Positions 28,331-38,367 of a DNA stretch of 64,000 bases are shown piece by piece (within the stretch, counting starts at the first letter, position 1; every line of letters begins with the position of its first letter). The stretch is from Sulfitobacter sp. JL08 (GTDB lineage Bacteria > Pseudomonadota > Alphaproteobacteria > Rhodobacterales > Rhodobacteraceae), in assembly GCF_003352045.1 (NCBI RefSeq), contig NZ_CP025815.1, positions 4,216,001 through 4,280,000 on the forward strand. Reading direction: 5' to 3'. The notes beneath the pieces are model-generated. The model did not search any database. It was not told the origin of the DNA and worked only from the letters and a program-made list of their open reading frames with translations. The position numbers and the translations under genes were made by a program.

Positions 28331-28403
28331 CGCAGTGTTTGACGTTTGCACTGCGCCAGTTAATACTCTGAAAACCAATAAGGTCTGACGGGGAGAGGAC
28401 TGT

Positions 28404-28958
28404 ATGAGCGCACCAACGTCGCAGAATATCGGGGCAGACAAGTCATTGCTGCTGGTGGATGATGACGAGCCCTTTCTTCGACGTCTGGCAAAAGCGATGG
28501 AAAAGCGCGGTTTTGAAATCGAAACGGCCGGATCTGTCGCTGCGGGCAAAGCTATCGCAACAGCGCGTCCGCCAGCCTATGCAGTGGTTGATTTGCGACT
28601 AGAGGACGGTAACGGCCTTGATGTCGTCGAGGTGCTGCGTGAAAAACGCCCCGACAGCCGTATAGTGGTTCTGACCGGATATGGCGCAATTGCGACCGCC
28701 GTTGCCGCAGTAAAGATTGGCGCGACAGATTATTTGTCCAAACCTGCGGATGCCACCGACATTACCAATGCACTTCTGGCCAACGGCGATGAAATGCCGC
28801 CGCCGCCGGAAAACCCGATGAGTGCGGACCGCGTAAGGTGGGAGCATATCCAGCGCGTTTACGAGCTATGTGACCGGAATGTCAGCGAAACGGCGCGACG
28901 TCTGAACATGCACCGACGGACATTGCAGCGTATATTGGCGAAACGATCACCACGCTAA
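28404..28958 (+). CDS. regA: response regulator RegA/PrrA/ActR
   Basis: A 184-residue regulator. The receiver domain has the acidic pair DDDE near residue 20 and the phosphoacceptor Asp63 in VVDLRLEDG. The Fis-type helix-turn-helix CDRNVSETARRLNMHRRTLQRIL lies at the C-terminus, which is nearly invariant in the family. It controls respiration, carbon and nitrogen fixation and photosynthesis genes in relatives. The stop shares CTAA with the convergent GNAT gene. Confidence 0.97.
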   Translation: MSAPTSQNIGADKSLLLVDDDEPFLRRLAKAMEKRGFEIETAGSVAAGKAIATARPPAYAVVDLRLEDGNGLDVVEVLREKRPDSRIVVLTGYGAIATAVAAVKIGATDYLSKPADATDITNALLANGDEMPPPPENPMSADRVRWEHIQRVYELCDRNVSETARRLNMHRRTLQRILAKRSPR

Positions 28959-29434
28959 AGATCGAACCGCTTGCTGATCTTTCCGGTGATCCGCCCGTCT
29001 GACAATTCGGCAGCCGGGTCGATGTGCCAGTCTTTGAATCCCATGGCGCTGTAATAGGTCAGCCCGCTTTGGTTGTCGGCGCGGATCGTGGCGTTGATCC
29101 ACTTGTATCCCAGATTTCTGCATGCATCGCGGGTCGCCGCAAAAAACGCCCGTCCGGTGCCCTGACCTGTGATGCCGGGTTTGACGAAACTGGCGATATC
29201 GGCCGCATCGGGCGGCAGTTGTGAGTGAGGTTCGGCGAATTGAAAGCCGATCACCGCGCCGTCCTGCTCTGCCAGCACCCAGGATGACGCTTCGGGATCA
29301 TGATCCATCCATTGCCTTATGATTGGCCCAGACACGGGTGTCAGATGTGCAGTTGTTCCGCCAAGCGCGATAATTTCATTCAGAATGGCCGCAAGATCAG
29401 CCGCATCGGAATACTCAGCCGTGCGGATCATCAT
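28955..29434 (-). CDS. GNAT-family N-acetyltransferase
   Basis: A 159-residue protein with an acetyl-CoA-binding segment FVKPGITGQGTGRAFFAATRDACRNLGY. It resembles phosphinothricin-type acetyltransferases, but the acceptor is unknown. The start overlaps the stop of the HD hydrolase gene by four bases, so the two form an operon. Confidence 0.85.
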   Translation of the reverse strand: MMIRTAEYSDAADLAAILNEIIALGGTTAHLTPVSGPIIRQWMDHDPEASSWVLAEQDGAVIGFQFAEPHSQLPPDAADIASFVKPGITGQGTGRAFFAATRDACRNLGYKWINATIRADNQSGLTYYSAMGFKDWHIDPAAELSDGRITGKISKRFDL

Positions 29435-30024
29435 GCCATTGCGCCCAGCAAGACCTGATAGCGGGCAGTGAACGCATTGCGTGTTTCAACGGGCGGCCGC
29501 AATGTAATGTCCAACCCTTCGGTCAGGTTCAATTCGGGTTTGCCGAACAGTTTGTTGGCTTCGTCAGTGGTGAAGCCAGCGATCTGCGTCGCTTCCATCC
29601 AGGCGCTGATTCTGTCTGCTTTCTTGATCTGTTTCTTGATGTTGGATGGAATCGTCGCCGGCAGCCCGAACCTGATATGTATGGCGGCGGTCAATCGATC
29701 ATCCAGGACGCCATAGCCCGGCCCCACTGCGGATTTTACCGGCGAAATCATATCCCCGATCACGTATTCCGGTGCATCATGCAAAAGGGCGGCCAGGCGC
29801 CATTTTGCCGGGGCGTTGGGAGCGATACGACCAAACAGCGTTTCCACCAGCAGTGAATGTTCAGCAACAGAATAGGCAAACTGCCCCTGTGTTTGCCCGT
29901 TCCATCGCGCAACAAAGGCCAGACCATGCGCGATATCTTCGATTTCGATATCAAACGGGGTCGGGTCCAGCAGGTCCAGTCTGCGGCCGGATAACATGCG
30001 TTGCCATGCGCGTGGTTGTTTCAT
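29431..30024 (-). CDS. HD-domain phosphohydrolase (YfbR-like)
   Basis: A 197-residue protein with VAEHSLLVETLF, the HD pair in AALLHDAPEYVIGDMISPVK, and a later KKADRISAWMEATQ. These match the HD family that includes the 5'-deoxynucleotidase YfbR. The ATG at 30024 follows CAGAGG; a much longer open frame (to 30417) is antisense to ahcY and not real coding. Substrate unproven. Confidence 0.85.
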   Translation of the reverse strand: MKQPRAWQRMLSGRRLDLLDPTPFDIEIEDIAHGLAFVARWNGQTQGQFAYSVAEHSLLVETLFGRIAPNAPAKWRLAALLHDAPEYVIGDMISPVKSAVGPGYGVLDDRLTAAIHIRFGLPATIPSNIKKQIKKADRISAWMEATQIAGFTTDEANKLFGKPELNLTEGLDITLRPPVETRNAFTARYQVLLGAMA

Positions 30025-30070
30025 GAATACCTCTGGGTTTTGACGCGACACTACGCAAGGCGCGCTGCCA

Positions 30071-30099
30071 TTGTCGAGACAGTAAGACAGTGCTATCTG
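30071..30099 (+). promoter_or_regulatory. candidate ahcY promoter
   Basis: TTGTCG (30071-30076) and TATCTG (30094-30099) are separated by 17 bases, and ahcY starts about 33 bases downstream. I looked for an S-adenosylhomocysteine riboswitch in the leader and found no room for one between this site and the start. Confidence 0.45.
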
Positions 30100-30131
30100 A
30101 CCCGCTAAATCATCTGCAAGGAGACCGGCCA

Positions 30132-31520
30132 ATGCCGAAGGATTACATCGTAAAAGATATCGCTCTGGCTGCCTTTGGCCGCAAGGAACTGGATATTGCG
30201 GAAACCGAAATGCCGGGGCTGATGGCATTGCGCGACGAATACGGCGAGACAAAGCCGCTGAAAGGCGCGCGGATTGTCGGATCCCTGCACATGACCATCC
30301 AAACGGCGGTTCTGATTGAGACCCTTGTCGCGCTGGGTGCCGATGTGCGCTGGGCGTCATGCAATATCTTTTCAACGCAGGATCATGCGGCGGCAGCAAT
30401 CGCGGCAGGTGGCACACCAGTTTTTGCGATCAAGGGCCAGGCGCTGGAAGAGCATTGGGACTATCTGGACAAGTCGTTCATGTTTCCCGAAGGGCCAAAC
30501 CTGATTTTGGATGATGGCGGCGATGCCACGCTTTATATTCTTCTGGGGGCGCGCGCAGAGGCGGGCGAAGAAATTATTCCGGTGCCCACATCCGAAGAAG
30601 AAGAAGCCATCAAGGCGCAGATCAAAAAACGGATGGCGGCCAGCCCGGGCTGGTTCACCAAAATGCGCGACCAGATCGTTGGCGTATCGGAAGAGACAAC
30701 AACCGGCGTGCACCGTCTTTACGAACTGGTACGCGAAGGCCGGCTGCCTTTTCCTGCCATCAACGTGAACGATTCAGTCACCAAATCGAAATTCGACAAC
30801 AAATATGGCTGCAAAGAATCGCTGGTTGACGGAATCCGGCGCGCAACAGACACGATGATGGCCGGTAAAGTTGCCGTCGTGATGGGCTATGGCGATGTTG
30901 GCAAGGGATCAGCAGCGTCTTTGCGCGGCGCCGGTGCGCGCGTTAAAGTGACCGAAGTCGATCCGATCTGTGCGTTGCAGGCGGCCATGGACGGGTTCGA
31001 AGTTGTTCTGCTTGAAGACGTTGTCGGGTCGGCAGATATTTTCATCACGACCACTGGCAACAAGGACGTCATCCGCATCGAACATATGCGGGCGATGAAA
31101 GACATGGCGATCGTTGGCAATATCGGCCATTTCGACAATGAAATTCAGGTTGCGGCGCTGAAAAACCACAAATGGACCAATATCAAGGAACAGGTGGACA
31201 TGATTGAGATGCCGAATGGCAATCGCCTGATCCTGCTGTCCGAAGGTCGTTTGCTGAACCTTGGCAACGCAACAGGCCACCCGTCTTTCGTGATGTCGGC
31301 GTCTTTCACTAATCAGGTACTGGCCCAGATCGAACTTTGGACCAAAGGCGATCAGTATAAAAACGATGTCTACATCCTGCCCAAGCATCTGGACGAAAAA
31401 GTTGCGCGCCTGCATCTGGACCGTATTGGCGTGAAACTGACGCAACTGGACGCTGATCAGGCGGCCTATATCGGCGTGAAACCGGAAGGCCCCTTCAAGC
31501 CGGAACATTACCGGTACTGA
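30132..31520 (+). CDS. ahcY: adenosylhomocysteinase
   Basis: A 462-residue NAD-dependent enzyme that splits S-adenosylhomocysteine into adenosine and homocysteine in the methylation cycle. Diagnostic parts are [14 protein letters not shown], the nucleotide-binding [23 protein letters not shown], and the C-terminal [11 protein letters not shown]. The ATG at 30132 has AAGGAG; the alternative at 30090 would include the candidate promoter. Monocistronic. Confidence 0.98.
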   Translation: MPKDYIVKDIALAAFGRKELDIAETEMPGLMALRDEYGETKPLKGARIVGSLHMTIQTAVLIETLVALGADVRWASCNIFSTQDHAAAAIAAGGTPVFAIKGQALEEHWDYLDKSFMFPEGPNLILDDGGDATLYILLGARAEAGEEIIPVPTSEEEEAIKAQIKKRMAASPGWFTKMRDQIVGVSEETTTGVHRLYELVREGRLPFPAINVNDSVTKSKFDNKYGCKESLVDGIRRATDTMMAGKVAVVMGYGDVGKGSAASLRGAGARVKVTEVDPICALQAAMDGFEVVLLEDVVGSADIFITTTGNKDVIRIEHMRAMKDMAIVGNIGHFDNEIQVAALKNHKWTNIKEQVDMIEMPNGNRLILLSEGRLLNLGNATGHPSFVMSASFTNQVLAQIELWTKGDQYKNDVYILPKHLDEKVARLHLDRIGVKLTQLDADQAAYIGVKPEGPFKPEHYRY

Positions 31521-31593
31521 GTATCTCGGGATGTGACAAACATCTGATAAGGTCTATTGTTAGGATAAGGCAGGTCAATTCGGAGGTTTGAAA

Positions 31594-32397
31594 ATGGGAC
31601 GTCTGTTCAGGTTTTTTGCTCTGGCGGCCGGTGTTACGTGCGCCGGATGGACCACCGCATCGGCCCAGGGTACCGCATCAGAGGAATTGGCGAAAAGCCT
31701 TTCAAACCCGGTTGCGTCGCTGATCAGCGTTCCGTTCCAGTATAACTATGACGAAGGGTTTGGCCCGAACGGCAACGGGTCGCGCACAACGGTCAATGTT
31801 CAACCCGTCGTGCCGATCAGTATCGGCAAGAACTGGAACCTGATTTCACGAACGATCGTTCCGTTTATCACCCAGGATGACGTGATCCCCGGAACATCGC
31901 AGTCAGGTATCGGCGATATCGTTCAAAGCTTTTTCTTCTCTCCGAAGGAACCGACAGCAAACGGGTTGATCTGGGGCGCCGGCCCGGCTTTCTTGCTGCC
32001 AACAGCCACGTCTTCGGCATTGGGCGCAGATCAGTTTGCGGCTGGCCCGACGGGCGTTGTGCTACGTCAAAGCGGCCCCTGGACCTACGGCGCATTGGGC
32101 AATCACCTGTGGGATGTCGGCGGCGGATCGACGGAAATCAACGCCACATTCATTCAGCCTTTCCTTTCCTATACAACGCCTGATGCCTGGTCATTCACGC
32201 TAAACTCGGAATCCACATATGATTGGGAAGCGGATCAATGGTCTGTCCCGCTGAATTTTGTGGTGGCAAAAGTGGTCACGATCGCAGGCCAACCGGTGAG
32301 TGTAGGTGGCGGTGTGCGCTATTGGGCGGAATCGCCAACCGGTGCTGCGGATGATTGGGCCGCAAGGCTGGTCGTGACTTTCCTGTTTCCGAAATAG
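31594..32397 (+). CDS. outer-membrane beta-barrel protein (MetA-pathway of phenol degradation / neuromedin U-like)
   Basis: A 267-residue protein with a signal peptide (cleavage near ASAQG) and alternating hydrophobic strands ending in LVVTFLFPK, the terminal aromatic-rich strand of an outer-membrane barrel. Conserved pieces such as SLISVPFQYNYDEGFGPNG and VQPVVPISIGKNWNLISRTIVPF match this family of uncharacterised transporters. GGAGG sits at the right distance. Cargo unknown. Confidence 0.78.
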   Translation: MGRLFRFFALAAGVTCAGWTTASAQGTASEELAKSLSNPVASLISVPFQYNYDEGFGPNGNGSRTTVNVQPVVPISIGKNWNLISRTIVPFITQDDVIPGTSQSGIGDIVQSFFFSPKEPTANGLIWGAGPAFLLPTATSSALGADQFAAGPTGVVLRQSGPWTYGALGNHLWDVGGGSTEINATFIQPFLSYTTPDAWSFTLNSESTYDWEADQWSVPLNFVVAKVVTIAGQPVSVGGGVRYWAESPTGAADDWAARLVVTFLFPK

Positions 32398-32506
32398 TCA
32401 GGCATGGCTTGGCCGACGGATAATTTCCCCTTTGTCATGGCCCGTTTGGTTGTTACCTTTCCATCACTTGGCCTGCGGGCCGTTCACAATAGGCGGGAGA
32501 TCCCAG

Positions 32507-32848
32507 ATGGGTAAACGTGACGAGTTGATCGCGCAATATGCGGATGATCTGAGAAACAAATGCGGTATGACACCGGACATGGACCTTTTGACCAAGGTCA
32601 CGATTGGTTGTGGTCCTGCGATTTACAATGCGGATGCATCTACGGTTGCGGCGTCGCAACAAAGTGAGCTTGAAACCGTAAAAGACAATTTTCTGGTCAA
32701 AAAGCTGGGTTTGGCAGACGGACCAGAGCTTATGGCGGCGATCCAGAAAGTCATTGAAACATACGGCCAGTCAGAGCGGAACAAGTACCGCGCGGTCGTC
32801 TATTACATGCTGACAAAGCATTTTGGCAAAGAAGCCGTTTACGGCTGA
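32507..32848 (+). CDS. DUF2853 family protein
   Basis: A 113-residue soluble protein beginning MGKRDELIAQYADDLRNKCG and ending YMLTKHFGKEAVYG. This matches a small conserved family of unknown function. The upstream GGGAGA supports the ATG at 32507. It is followed at once by a strong terminator, so it is probably transcribed alone. Confidence 0.8.
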   Translation: MGKRDELIAQYADDLRNKCGMTPDMDLLTKVTIGCGPAIYNADASTVAASQQSELETVKDNFLVKKLGLADGPELMAAIQKVIETYGQSERNKYRAVVYYMLTKHFGKEAVYG

Positions 32849-32868
32849 ATGCAGCGAAAAACAACCTG

Positions 32869-32900
32869 AACGCCTGCTTTGTTAAGCGGGCGTTTTTTTT
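32869..32900 (+). terminator. intrinsic terminator of the DUF2853 gene
   Basis: An 11-bp stem (32869-32879 with 32884-32894, one G-U pair) closes a TGTT loop and runs into eight Ts. This is the clearest Rho-independent terminator in the window. Confidence 0.92.
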
Positions 32901-33026
32901 GGCGGGCATTTGAAATACTCGATGATTGCCCGTGCGAACGCATTGCTTTAGACCTGCAGACATCCGGCCAGTAAGGCCAGAACCGAATTTCGATACACGT
33001 GTGGTGGCTTTGGGAGCACGTGGGGT

Positions 33027-33060
33027 ACGAAGGGTTCTGGTTTGCGCCGGAACCCTTCGT
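33027..33060. repeat. 14-bp inverted repeat in a gene-free stretch
   Basis: Bases 33027-33040 pair with 33047-33060 with one wobble around a six-base loop. It lies 17 bases beyond the 3' end of the minus-strand DUF1761 gene. Neither side has a T-run, so it may be a 3'-end stabiliser, a Rho-linked terminator or part of a small RNA. Bases 32901-33077 hold no other gene I can support. Confidence 0.55.
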
Positions 33061-33077
33061 CATTATTTGACCAAGCG

Positions 33078-33476
33078 TCAGAACAGGGTCAGGACAAGGC
33101 CGATGACCGTGCAGCCCAGCGTGGCATATCCGCCGTCAATCAAAAGCAATTGTCGTGGCTTGCCGCCGAACCCGTAAAACGTTGCAATCCACGGCGTGAC
33201 CAGAAACAGCCCGATGCCAAACCCGGCCATGATCCCTTTGCCAGCGCTGTCGATGCTGCTGAGCACAAAGATGTGCCGCATCATGCCTGCAACAAGAACA
33301 GATGCCAGAAAGCTGGTGATATAGGGAACCGGGTCAGACCGGTTTGCAGGTTGTTGCCCTGTGGGATCCAGTTCAACCCCTGACAGCGACATCCAGGGTT
33401 TTGCAAAAACAGTGTACCAGACAGCCCCAAATGCAAAAGATGCGATTGCCGCCGCGACAACGTTCAGAAATTCCAT
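33078..33476 (-). CDS. DUF1761 family membrane protein
   Basis: A 132-residue protein with four hydrophobic segments and the family opening FLNVVAAAIASFAFGAVWYTVFAKPWM. Function is unknown. The ATG at 33476 has GGAGG seven bases upstream, which is better than the in-frame GTG at 33482. Confidence 0.82.
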   Translation of the reverse strand: MEFLNVVAAAIASFAFGAVWYTVFAKPWMSLSGVELDPTGQQPANRSDPVPYITSFLASVLVAGMMRHIFVLSSIDSAGKGIMAGFGIGLFLVTPWIATFYGFGGKPRQLLLIDGGYATLGCTVIGLVLTLF

Positions 33477-33528
33477 ATCCACCTCCCTCTTTCACAGGGG
33501 GAAGATTGCCTAAAAATTGGGCATCAGA

Positions 33529-33948
33529 CTAGGGGGAAACACCACCGAGGTGACAGACAATCGCCCACTCTTCTTCGCTGACCGGTTGCACTGACAGACG
33601 TGAATTGCGCACGAGCGTCATGCCGTCCAGTCGCCCATCCGCCTTGATCATGTCCAGCGTCACGGGTTTGGCAAAGGGCGCCACAGCCTTGATATCAACG
33701 CATTCCCAACGGTCATCATCTGTCGTGCTGTCGGGGTGTGCCTTGGTGATTACCTCGACAATGCCGACAACGGCCTTTTCAGTCTGCGAGTGGTAAAAGA
33801 ACCCTTTATCGCCAACGGCCATCTGGCGCATGAAATTGCGCGCCTGATAATTTCGCACACCATCCCATTCTTCGCCCCGGTCGCCGCGGGCCACTTGCTG
33901 ATCCCAACTCCAGGTGCTGGGTTCAGACTTGAAAAGCCAGTAGGCCAT
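33529..33948 (-). CDS. EVE domain-containing protein (ThyN1-like)
   Basis: A 139-residue EVE domain covering the whole protein, with AYWLFKSEPSTWSWDQQ at the start, GVRNYQARNFMRQM and GFFYHSQTEKAVVGIVEV. EVE folds bind modified bases in DNA or RNA. It is the last gene of tsaD-gpsA-yciI-EVE; its ATG overlaps the yciI stop by one base. Confidence 0.9.
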   Translation of the reverse strand: MAYWLFKSEPSTWSWDQQVARGDRGEEWDGVRNYQARNFMRQMAVGDKGFFYHSQTEKAVVGIVEVITKAHPDSTTDDDRWECVDIKAVAPFAKPVTLDMIKADGRLDGMTLVRNSRLSVQPVSEEEWAIVCHLGGVSP

Positions 33949-34220
33949 TAGCCGATCACCTTGTTCCACTGGATCAGTTCGACCGATTTGAACAGACCAG
34001 CCTTGGCATAAGGATCATTTGAGGCCCATCGTTCGGCTGCTGCCAGATCTTCAAGATCCAGCACCACAAGCGATCCGGCCATGGCGCCGTTTTCGTCAAG
34101 CAGTGGCCCGGCATGAACAACAACACCGGTTTCTTCAATATAGCCTAGATGCGCTGCACGATTGTCTTTGCGTGTTTGCAATGCGCCGTCTTTATCCCGT
34201 GCGATCAAAGCGATCAGCAT
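33948..34220 (-). CDS. YciI family protein
   Basis: A 90-residue dimeric alpha-beta barrel protein with RAAHLGYIEETGVVVHAGPLLDENG and NDPYAKAGLF. The His and Asp pair typical of YciI-like putative enzymes is present. The reaction is unknown. It sits one base from the end of gpsA, within the tsaD operon. Confidence 0.87.
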   Translation of the reverse strand: MLIALIARDKDGALQTRKDNRAAHLGYIEETGVVVHAGPLLDENGAMAGSLVVLDLEDLAAAERWASNDPYAKAGLFKSVELIQWNKVIG

Positions 34221-34221
34221 A

Positions 34222-35184
34222 TCATTCCTCCCTCAGCGGTCGTGCCAGCAACATTGCCAGCGCATCCCGAATATCTATCGTCTGGTCAAGCAAACGCACA
34301 ACCACATCTGTGATCGGCATATCCAGACCGCGATCTGTTGCAACCTTGTGTACTGCGCGTGCAGTTGCCGCGCCTTCTACGGTGATCTTTGGATCAAACC
34401 CGGTTTGCAAGCCGATCGACAGACCCAATTGGTAGTTGCGCGACTGTTCTGACGTGCAGGTCAGCGCCAGATCGCCGAACCCCGACAACCCGGCCAGTGT
34501 TTCTGGCTGCGCGCCGAATGATGCAGCGATGCGCTGCATTTCTGCATAGCCGCGTGTCATCAGCGCAGCGCGCGCACTATCACCCAGACCGGCGCCAATT
34601 GTCGCGCCACATGCGATGGCAATAATGTTTTTCAGCGCCCCGCCCAATTCCGCGCCGATAGTGTCTGATGTGCGATACAGTCGGATATTCGGTGTTGTCA
34701 GCTGTTGTTGCAAGCTTTGCCCCGTGCTGGGGGATGCGCAAGCCAGCGTCAGGGCTGTGGGCAGACCCCTTGCGATATCCAAGGCAAAGCTGGGGCCGGT
34801 CAGAATGGCGGGTACAGCTGTTGGAACCTCATCCATGATGATCTGCACCGAACCTGTGCCAGTGTTCAGTTCAATCCCCTTGCAGCATGCCACCAGAACC
34901 TTGTTCTGCAGATCATTTGCATGGTCGCACAGCAGGCCCCGCAAGCGTTGCAACGGCACCGCCAGCAACAGTGTCTGGTGTTCTGACAAATCGGAAAAAT
35001 CCGAAGTTACGGATAAAATATCGGGGAAAACACAGCTGGACAGATACTGTGCATTCATCCGCGCGGCTTGCATTTTGCGCGCCTGATCGGTGTCGCGCGC
35101 CCAAAGCGTAACAGGTTGGGTCTGAGCCAGCGATATGGCCAATGCTGTCCCAAAAGCGCCCGCGCCGATGACACCAACAGTCAT
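34222..35184 (-). CDS. gpsA: glycerol-3-phosphate dehydrogenase [NAD(P)+]
   Basis: A 320-residue enzyme making sn-glycerol 3-phosphate for phospholipid synthesis. The Rossmann motif [16 protein letters not shown] is at the N-terminus, the catalytic Lys lies in [13 protein letters not shown], and [14 protein letters not shown] follows. The start overlaps the tsaD stop by four bases. Confidence 0.97.
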   Translation of the reverse strand: MTVGVIGAGAFGTALAISLAQTQPVTLWARDTDQARKMQAARMNAQYLSSCVFPDILSVTSDFSDLSEHQTLLLAVPLQRLRGLLCDHANDLQNKVLVACCKGIELNTGTGSVQIIMDEVPTAVPAILTGPSFALDIARGLPTALTLACASPSTGQSLQQQLTTPNIRLYRTSDTIGAELGGALKNIIAIACGATIGAGLGDSARAALMTRGYAEMQRIAASFGAQPETLAGLSGFGDLALTCTSEQSRNYQLGLSIGLQTGFDPKITVEGAATARAVHKVATDRGLDMPITDVVVRLLDQTIDIRDALAMLLARPLREE

Positions 35185-36278
35185 GCCTTGGCCCCCTTTT
35201 TGCCGCTGCCCAACATGGAAGGGCTTGCCGTATCAAGCGGCCAGCGCGGCCGCGCGGAAAGCGTGAAATCATCGCGATGGCCCGCCTGAAACAGTTCCAG
35301 CCCGGCATAGGCGATCATCGCTGCGTTGTCTGTGCATAACGCGAGGGGGGGTGCAAAGAATTCGACCTTCAAATCATCGCAAACAGTCTCTAATGCAGCG
35401 CGAATTGCGGTATTTGCCGCCACTCCGCCAGCAAGGGCGAACTTCGCCCGATCCGGGTTTTCATCCAGATAAAGCGCAAGAGCACGCCGTGTTTTTTCCC
35501 CAAGAACATCAGAAACTGCGGCCTGAAACCCTGCACACATGTCTGCGCGATCCTGCCGGGTGAGTCCGCCCTTTTCGTCTACGATACTGTTACGCGTTCG
35601 CAGCAGTGCCGTCTTCAGGCCGGAAAACGAAAGATCACATCCCGGTCGGTCCAATAGCGGTCTTGGAAACGCAAAGCGATCGGCATCTCCGGACTTTGCT
35701 TCGATTTCGACAGACGGGCCTCCGGGTTGCGGCAGGCCCAGCAGTCTGGCGGTTTTATCAAACGCTTCGCCTGGGGCATCATCAATGGTGCCGCCCAACC
35801 GGCGGAAATCTTCAGGACCGCGTACAATCAAAAACTGACAGTGACCGCCGGATACAAGAAGCATGAGATAAGGATAAGGGATCTGATCCGTCAATCTGGG
35901 TGTCAGCGCATGTCCGGCAAGGTGATTGACGCCGATCAAAGGCATACCCGACGCGGCGCTTAAGCCTTTGGCGCACATCACGCCGGACAATACGCCGCCA
36001 ATCAGGCCGGGCCCTGCTGTTACGGCGATTGCATCAAGATGTTTGAGATCGACGCTCGCCGTTTCAAGGGCCGTTTTTACGCAGATATCAATCTTTTCAG
36101 CGTGCGCGCGGGCCGCAATTTCGGGAACCACACCGCCAAAATCACGGTGCAGTTCAGTCTGACCATAAACAATCGAAGACAGAATTTCAGGCGGATTGCC
36201 GTTTTCCTGACGCACTACGGCGGCCGCAGTGTCATCACAACTGCTTTCTATTCCTAGAATGGTCAGGCTTTGCGTCAT
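35181..36278 (-). CDS. tsaD: tRNA N6-adenosine threonylcarbamoyltransferase TsaD
   Basis: A 365-residue ASKHA-fold enzyme that transfers threonylcarbamoyl to A37 of tRNA. The N-terminus [16 protein letters not shown] and the metal-binding [12 protein letters not shown] are diagnostic, as is [12 protein letters not shown]. The ATG at 36278 is the family start; the frame continues upstream into the hemD leader without similarity. First gene of tsaD-gpsA-yciI-EVE, divergent from hemD. Confidence 0.97.
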   Translation of the reverse strand: MTQSLTILGIESSCDDTAAAVVRQENGNPPEILSSIVYGQTELHRDFGGVVPEIAARAHAEKIDICVKTALETASVDLKHLDAIAVTAGPGLIGGVLSGVMCAKGLSAASGMPLIGVNHLAGHALTPRLTDQIPYPYLMLLVSGGHCQFLIVRGPEDFRRLGGTIDDAPGEAFDKTARLLGLPQPGGPSVEIEAKSGDADRFAFPRPLLDRPGCDLSFSGLKTALLRTRNSIVDEKGGLTRQDRADMCAGFQAAVSDVLGEKTRRALALYLDENPDRAKFALAGGVAANTAIRAALETVCDDLKVEFFAPPLALCTDNAAMIAYAGLELFQAGHRDDFTLSARPRWPLDTASPSMLGSGKKGAKA

Positions 36279-36362
36279 ATTCAGAAGCGGTCCGGATCCG
36301 TTGCAACGTGTTGTCTGCGGAGGTATCACCCTAGTTCGTGGCGAACAATCCCGGGCCTTTTG

Positions 36363-37079
36363 ATGCGTGTGTCTGAACCGATCCTGTTACTGACCAGACC
36401 ACTGGACGCATCACAACGTTTTGCGACACTGATGCAGGACAGACTGGGCCGAGCGGTGCGAATCTGCATATCCCCGCTTTTGGACATTGTGCCTGTTTCG
36501 CAGGCGGTTGATTTTGGCAATGCGAACGGTCTGGTGTTCACGTCTGCAAATGGCGTTGTTGCGTTGTCGAGGTTAACACAGGATCGGACATTGCCGGCGT
36601 ATTGCGTTGGAGCGGCCACTTGTGAGGCCGCGCGCACGCATGGATGGGTGGCTACGGTTTCGGGTCAGGATGCACAATCATTGATCGCAGGCGTTTCGGC
36701 ATCAGGGATCAAAGGGCCGCTGATGCACATCAGGGGTGTCCACAGCCGCGGCGATGTTGCAAAAAACCTGACAGAGGTGGGCGTTCCGACTTCCGAGACG
36801 ATTGTTTACGATCAGGTTGAACTGGAATTGAACCAGGACGCCAAAACCTTGCTGTCAGGATCAGACGCGGTGTTCGTTCCTTTGTTTTCCCCCAGAACCG
36901 CGGCAAGCTTTCAACGTCAGGTGTCGGGGACAGCGCCCGTATATCCTGTTGCGCTAAGTCAGGCGGTTGCTGACGAATTGCGCGATAAATGCCCCGTGGC
37001 GGTCAGTCCGGGCGCGCAAGCACTGGCTTTGGAAACAGAAAAGTTGATCAACAAGGTCTGTCCGCTTGAGGCGCGCTAG
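36363..37079 (+). CDS. hemD: uroporphyrinogen-III synthase
   Basis: A 238-residue protein with the two-domain HemD pattern: [17 protein letters not shown] at the start, [29 protein letters not shown], and the C-terminal [12 protein letters not shown]. It cyclises hydroxymethylbilane with D-ring inversion in tetrapyrrole synthesis. The family is poorly conserved, so the context (hemD-mic60-hemY) helps. hemC is not adjacent here. Confidence 0.9.
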   Translation: MRVSEPILLLTRPLDASQRFATLMQDRLGRAVRICISPLLDIVPVSQAVDFGNANGLVFTSANGVVALSRLTQDRTLPAYCVGAATCEAARTHGWVATVSGQDAQSLIAGVSASGIKGPLMHIRGVHSRGDVAKNLTEVGVPTSETIVYDQVELELNQDAKTLLSGSDAVFVPLFSPRTAASFQRQVSGTAPVYPVALSQAVADELRDKCPVAVSPGAQALALETEKLINKVCPLEAR

Positions 37080-37143
37080 GTCGCACAGTAAGGTTCAAGT
37101 GTTAGTGATTGACGAATAAACAGAATCGAAAAGGTGCGGCACA

Positions 37144-38358
37144 GTGGCAAAGGCGACAAAATCCTCAAAAGAAACGGACGCTAAAGCTGATGATGCCCAG
37201 ACAGATGAAAGCTCTGCTGCGTCTGCAATTGATACGCCCGAACCTGATGCCCCAACGGAACAGAATGACGTATCGGACGATACCCAAGACATCGTCGAAA
37301 CAGGTCAGGATGCTTCGGAACCTGTTGCGGAAAGCAATGAAGCTGTGCCGCAATCCGATGCCCCCGAACAGACATCCAGATCTAGTTTCTTTCCGATGCT
37401 TCTGGGCGGACTCCTTGCTGTATGCATCGGCGTTTTGGTGGCAAAAAGCCCAATGTTCGAGACGTTTTTACCCGAAAACTGGCGAACTGTCAGCGCAAGT
37501 GACCTGAACGATCTTTCACAATCCGTCCAAGCCCAAAACGCACGGATTTCCGATGTTTCGGACAAACTGGCGGCAGTGCCAGTGCCCGATCTGTCCGGTG
37601 TCGAGGGCGCCATCGCAGCGCAGGCGGACAAGATTTCAGAATTGGGAGCGCAGATCGACAATCTGGCAGGTACTGTGAATGCGCTTGATGCGCGTTTGAC
37701 GGCACTGGAAAAACAGCCGATTTCCCAAGGTGTATCGCAAGGCGCAATCGACGCCTACGAGCGCGAGTTGAAAGCACTGCAGGATTCGGTGGCCGCCCAA
37801 AGAAGCGAGATCGAGTCGCTACTGACAGATGCGCGCGCCATGGAAGAAAACGCCGAGATGACGGCCCAAGAGGCCTTGGCACGGGCTGCACTGACCCGCG
37901 TCTTGTCCGCAATCGACAGCGGCGGCGCGTTTGACGCCGCTCTTGGTGATCTTGAAGCTGTGACAGGTACGCAAGCACCCGAAGAACTGGCTTCGGTGGC
38001 GCAAACCGGCGTTACACCGATGATTCAGTTGCAAGACGCGTTTCCCGATGCCGCACGAGAGGCATTATCGGCAGCGCGTTTGGCCGAGCCCGATTCCGAA
38101 CACAACCTGCGTTCTTTTCTTCAGCGGCAACTTAGCGCCCGGTCTGTAACACCCAAGGAAGGCGCGGACCCTGACGCGGTATTGTCGAGGGCAGAAGCGG
38201 CCCTGAAAGAAGGGCGATTGAACGATGCACTTGCCGAAATCGAAACACTGCCGCCAGAGGCGAGCGCTGCAATGGACGCTTGGGTTACACGCGCCCGGGC
38301 ACGACGCGATGCACAGGATGCGGCAGAATCATTGGCGCAAAGCCTGAACAGCAAATAG
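37144..38358 (+). CDS. alphaproteobacterial Mic60/mitofilin homologue
   Basis: A 404-residue protein starting with GTG. An acidic, disordered N-terminus of about 80 residues leads to one membrane helix (FFPMLLGGLLAVCIGVLVA). A long coiled coil (about 115-240) and a C-terminal mitofilin-like helical region follow (around 250-400). In relatives Mic60 shapes intracytoplasmic membranes, as mitofilin shapes cristae. Its place between hemD and hemY is the conserved one. Confidence 0.85.
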   Translation: MAKATKSSKETDAKADDAQTDESSAASAIDTPEPDAPTEQNDVSDDTQDIVETGQDASEPVAESNEAVPQSDAPEQTSRSSFFPMLLGGLLAVCIGVLVAKSPMFETFLPENWRTVSASDLNDLSQSVQAQNARISDVSDKLAAVPVPDLSGVEGAIAAQADKISELGAQIDNLAGTVNALDARLTALEKQPISQGVSQGAIDAYERELKALQDSVAAQRSEIESLLTDARAMEENAEMTAQEALARAALTRVLSAIDSGGAFDAALGDLEAVTGTQAPEELASVAQTGVTPMIQLQDAFPDAAREALSAARLAEPDSEHNLRSFLQRQLSARSVTPKEGADPDAVLSRAEAALKEGRLNDALAEIETLPPEASAAMDAWVTRARARRDAQDAAESLAQSLNSK

Positions 38359-38367
38359 GGTCCCATT

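Noticed and set aside
30025-30131. S-adenosylhomocysteine or SAM riboswitch upstream of ahcY
   Set aside because: The likely promoter leaves only about 30 bases of leader, and no conserved pairing was seen.
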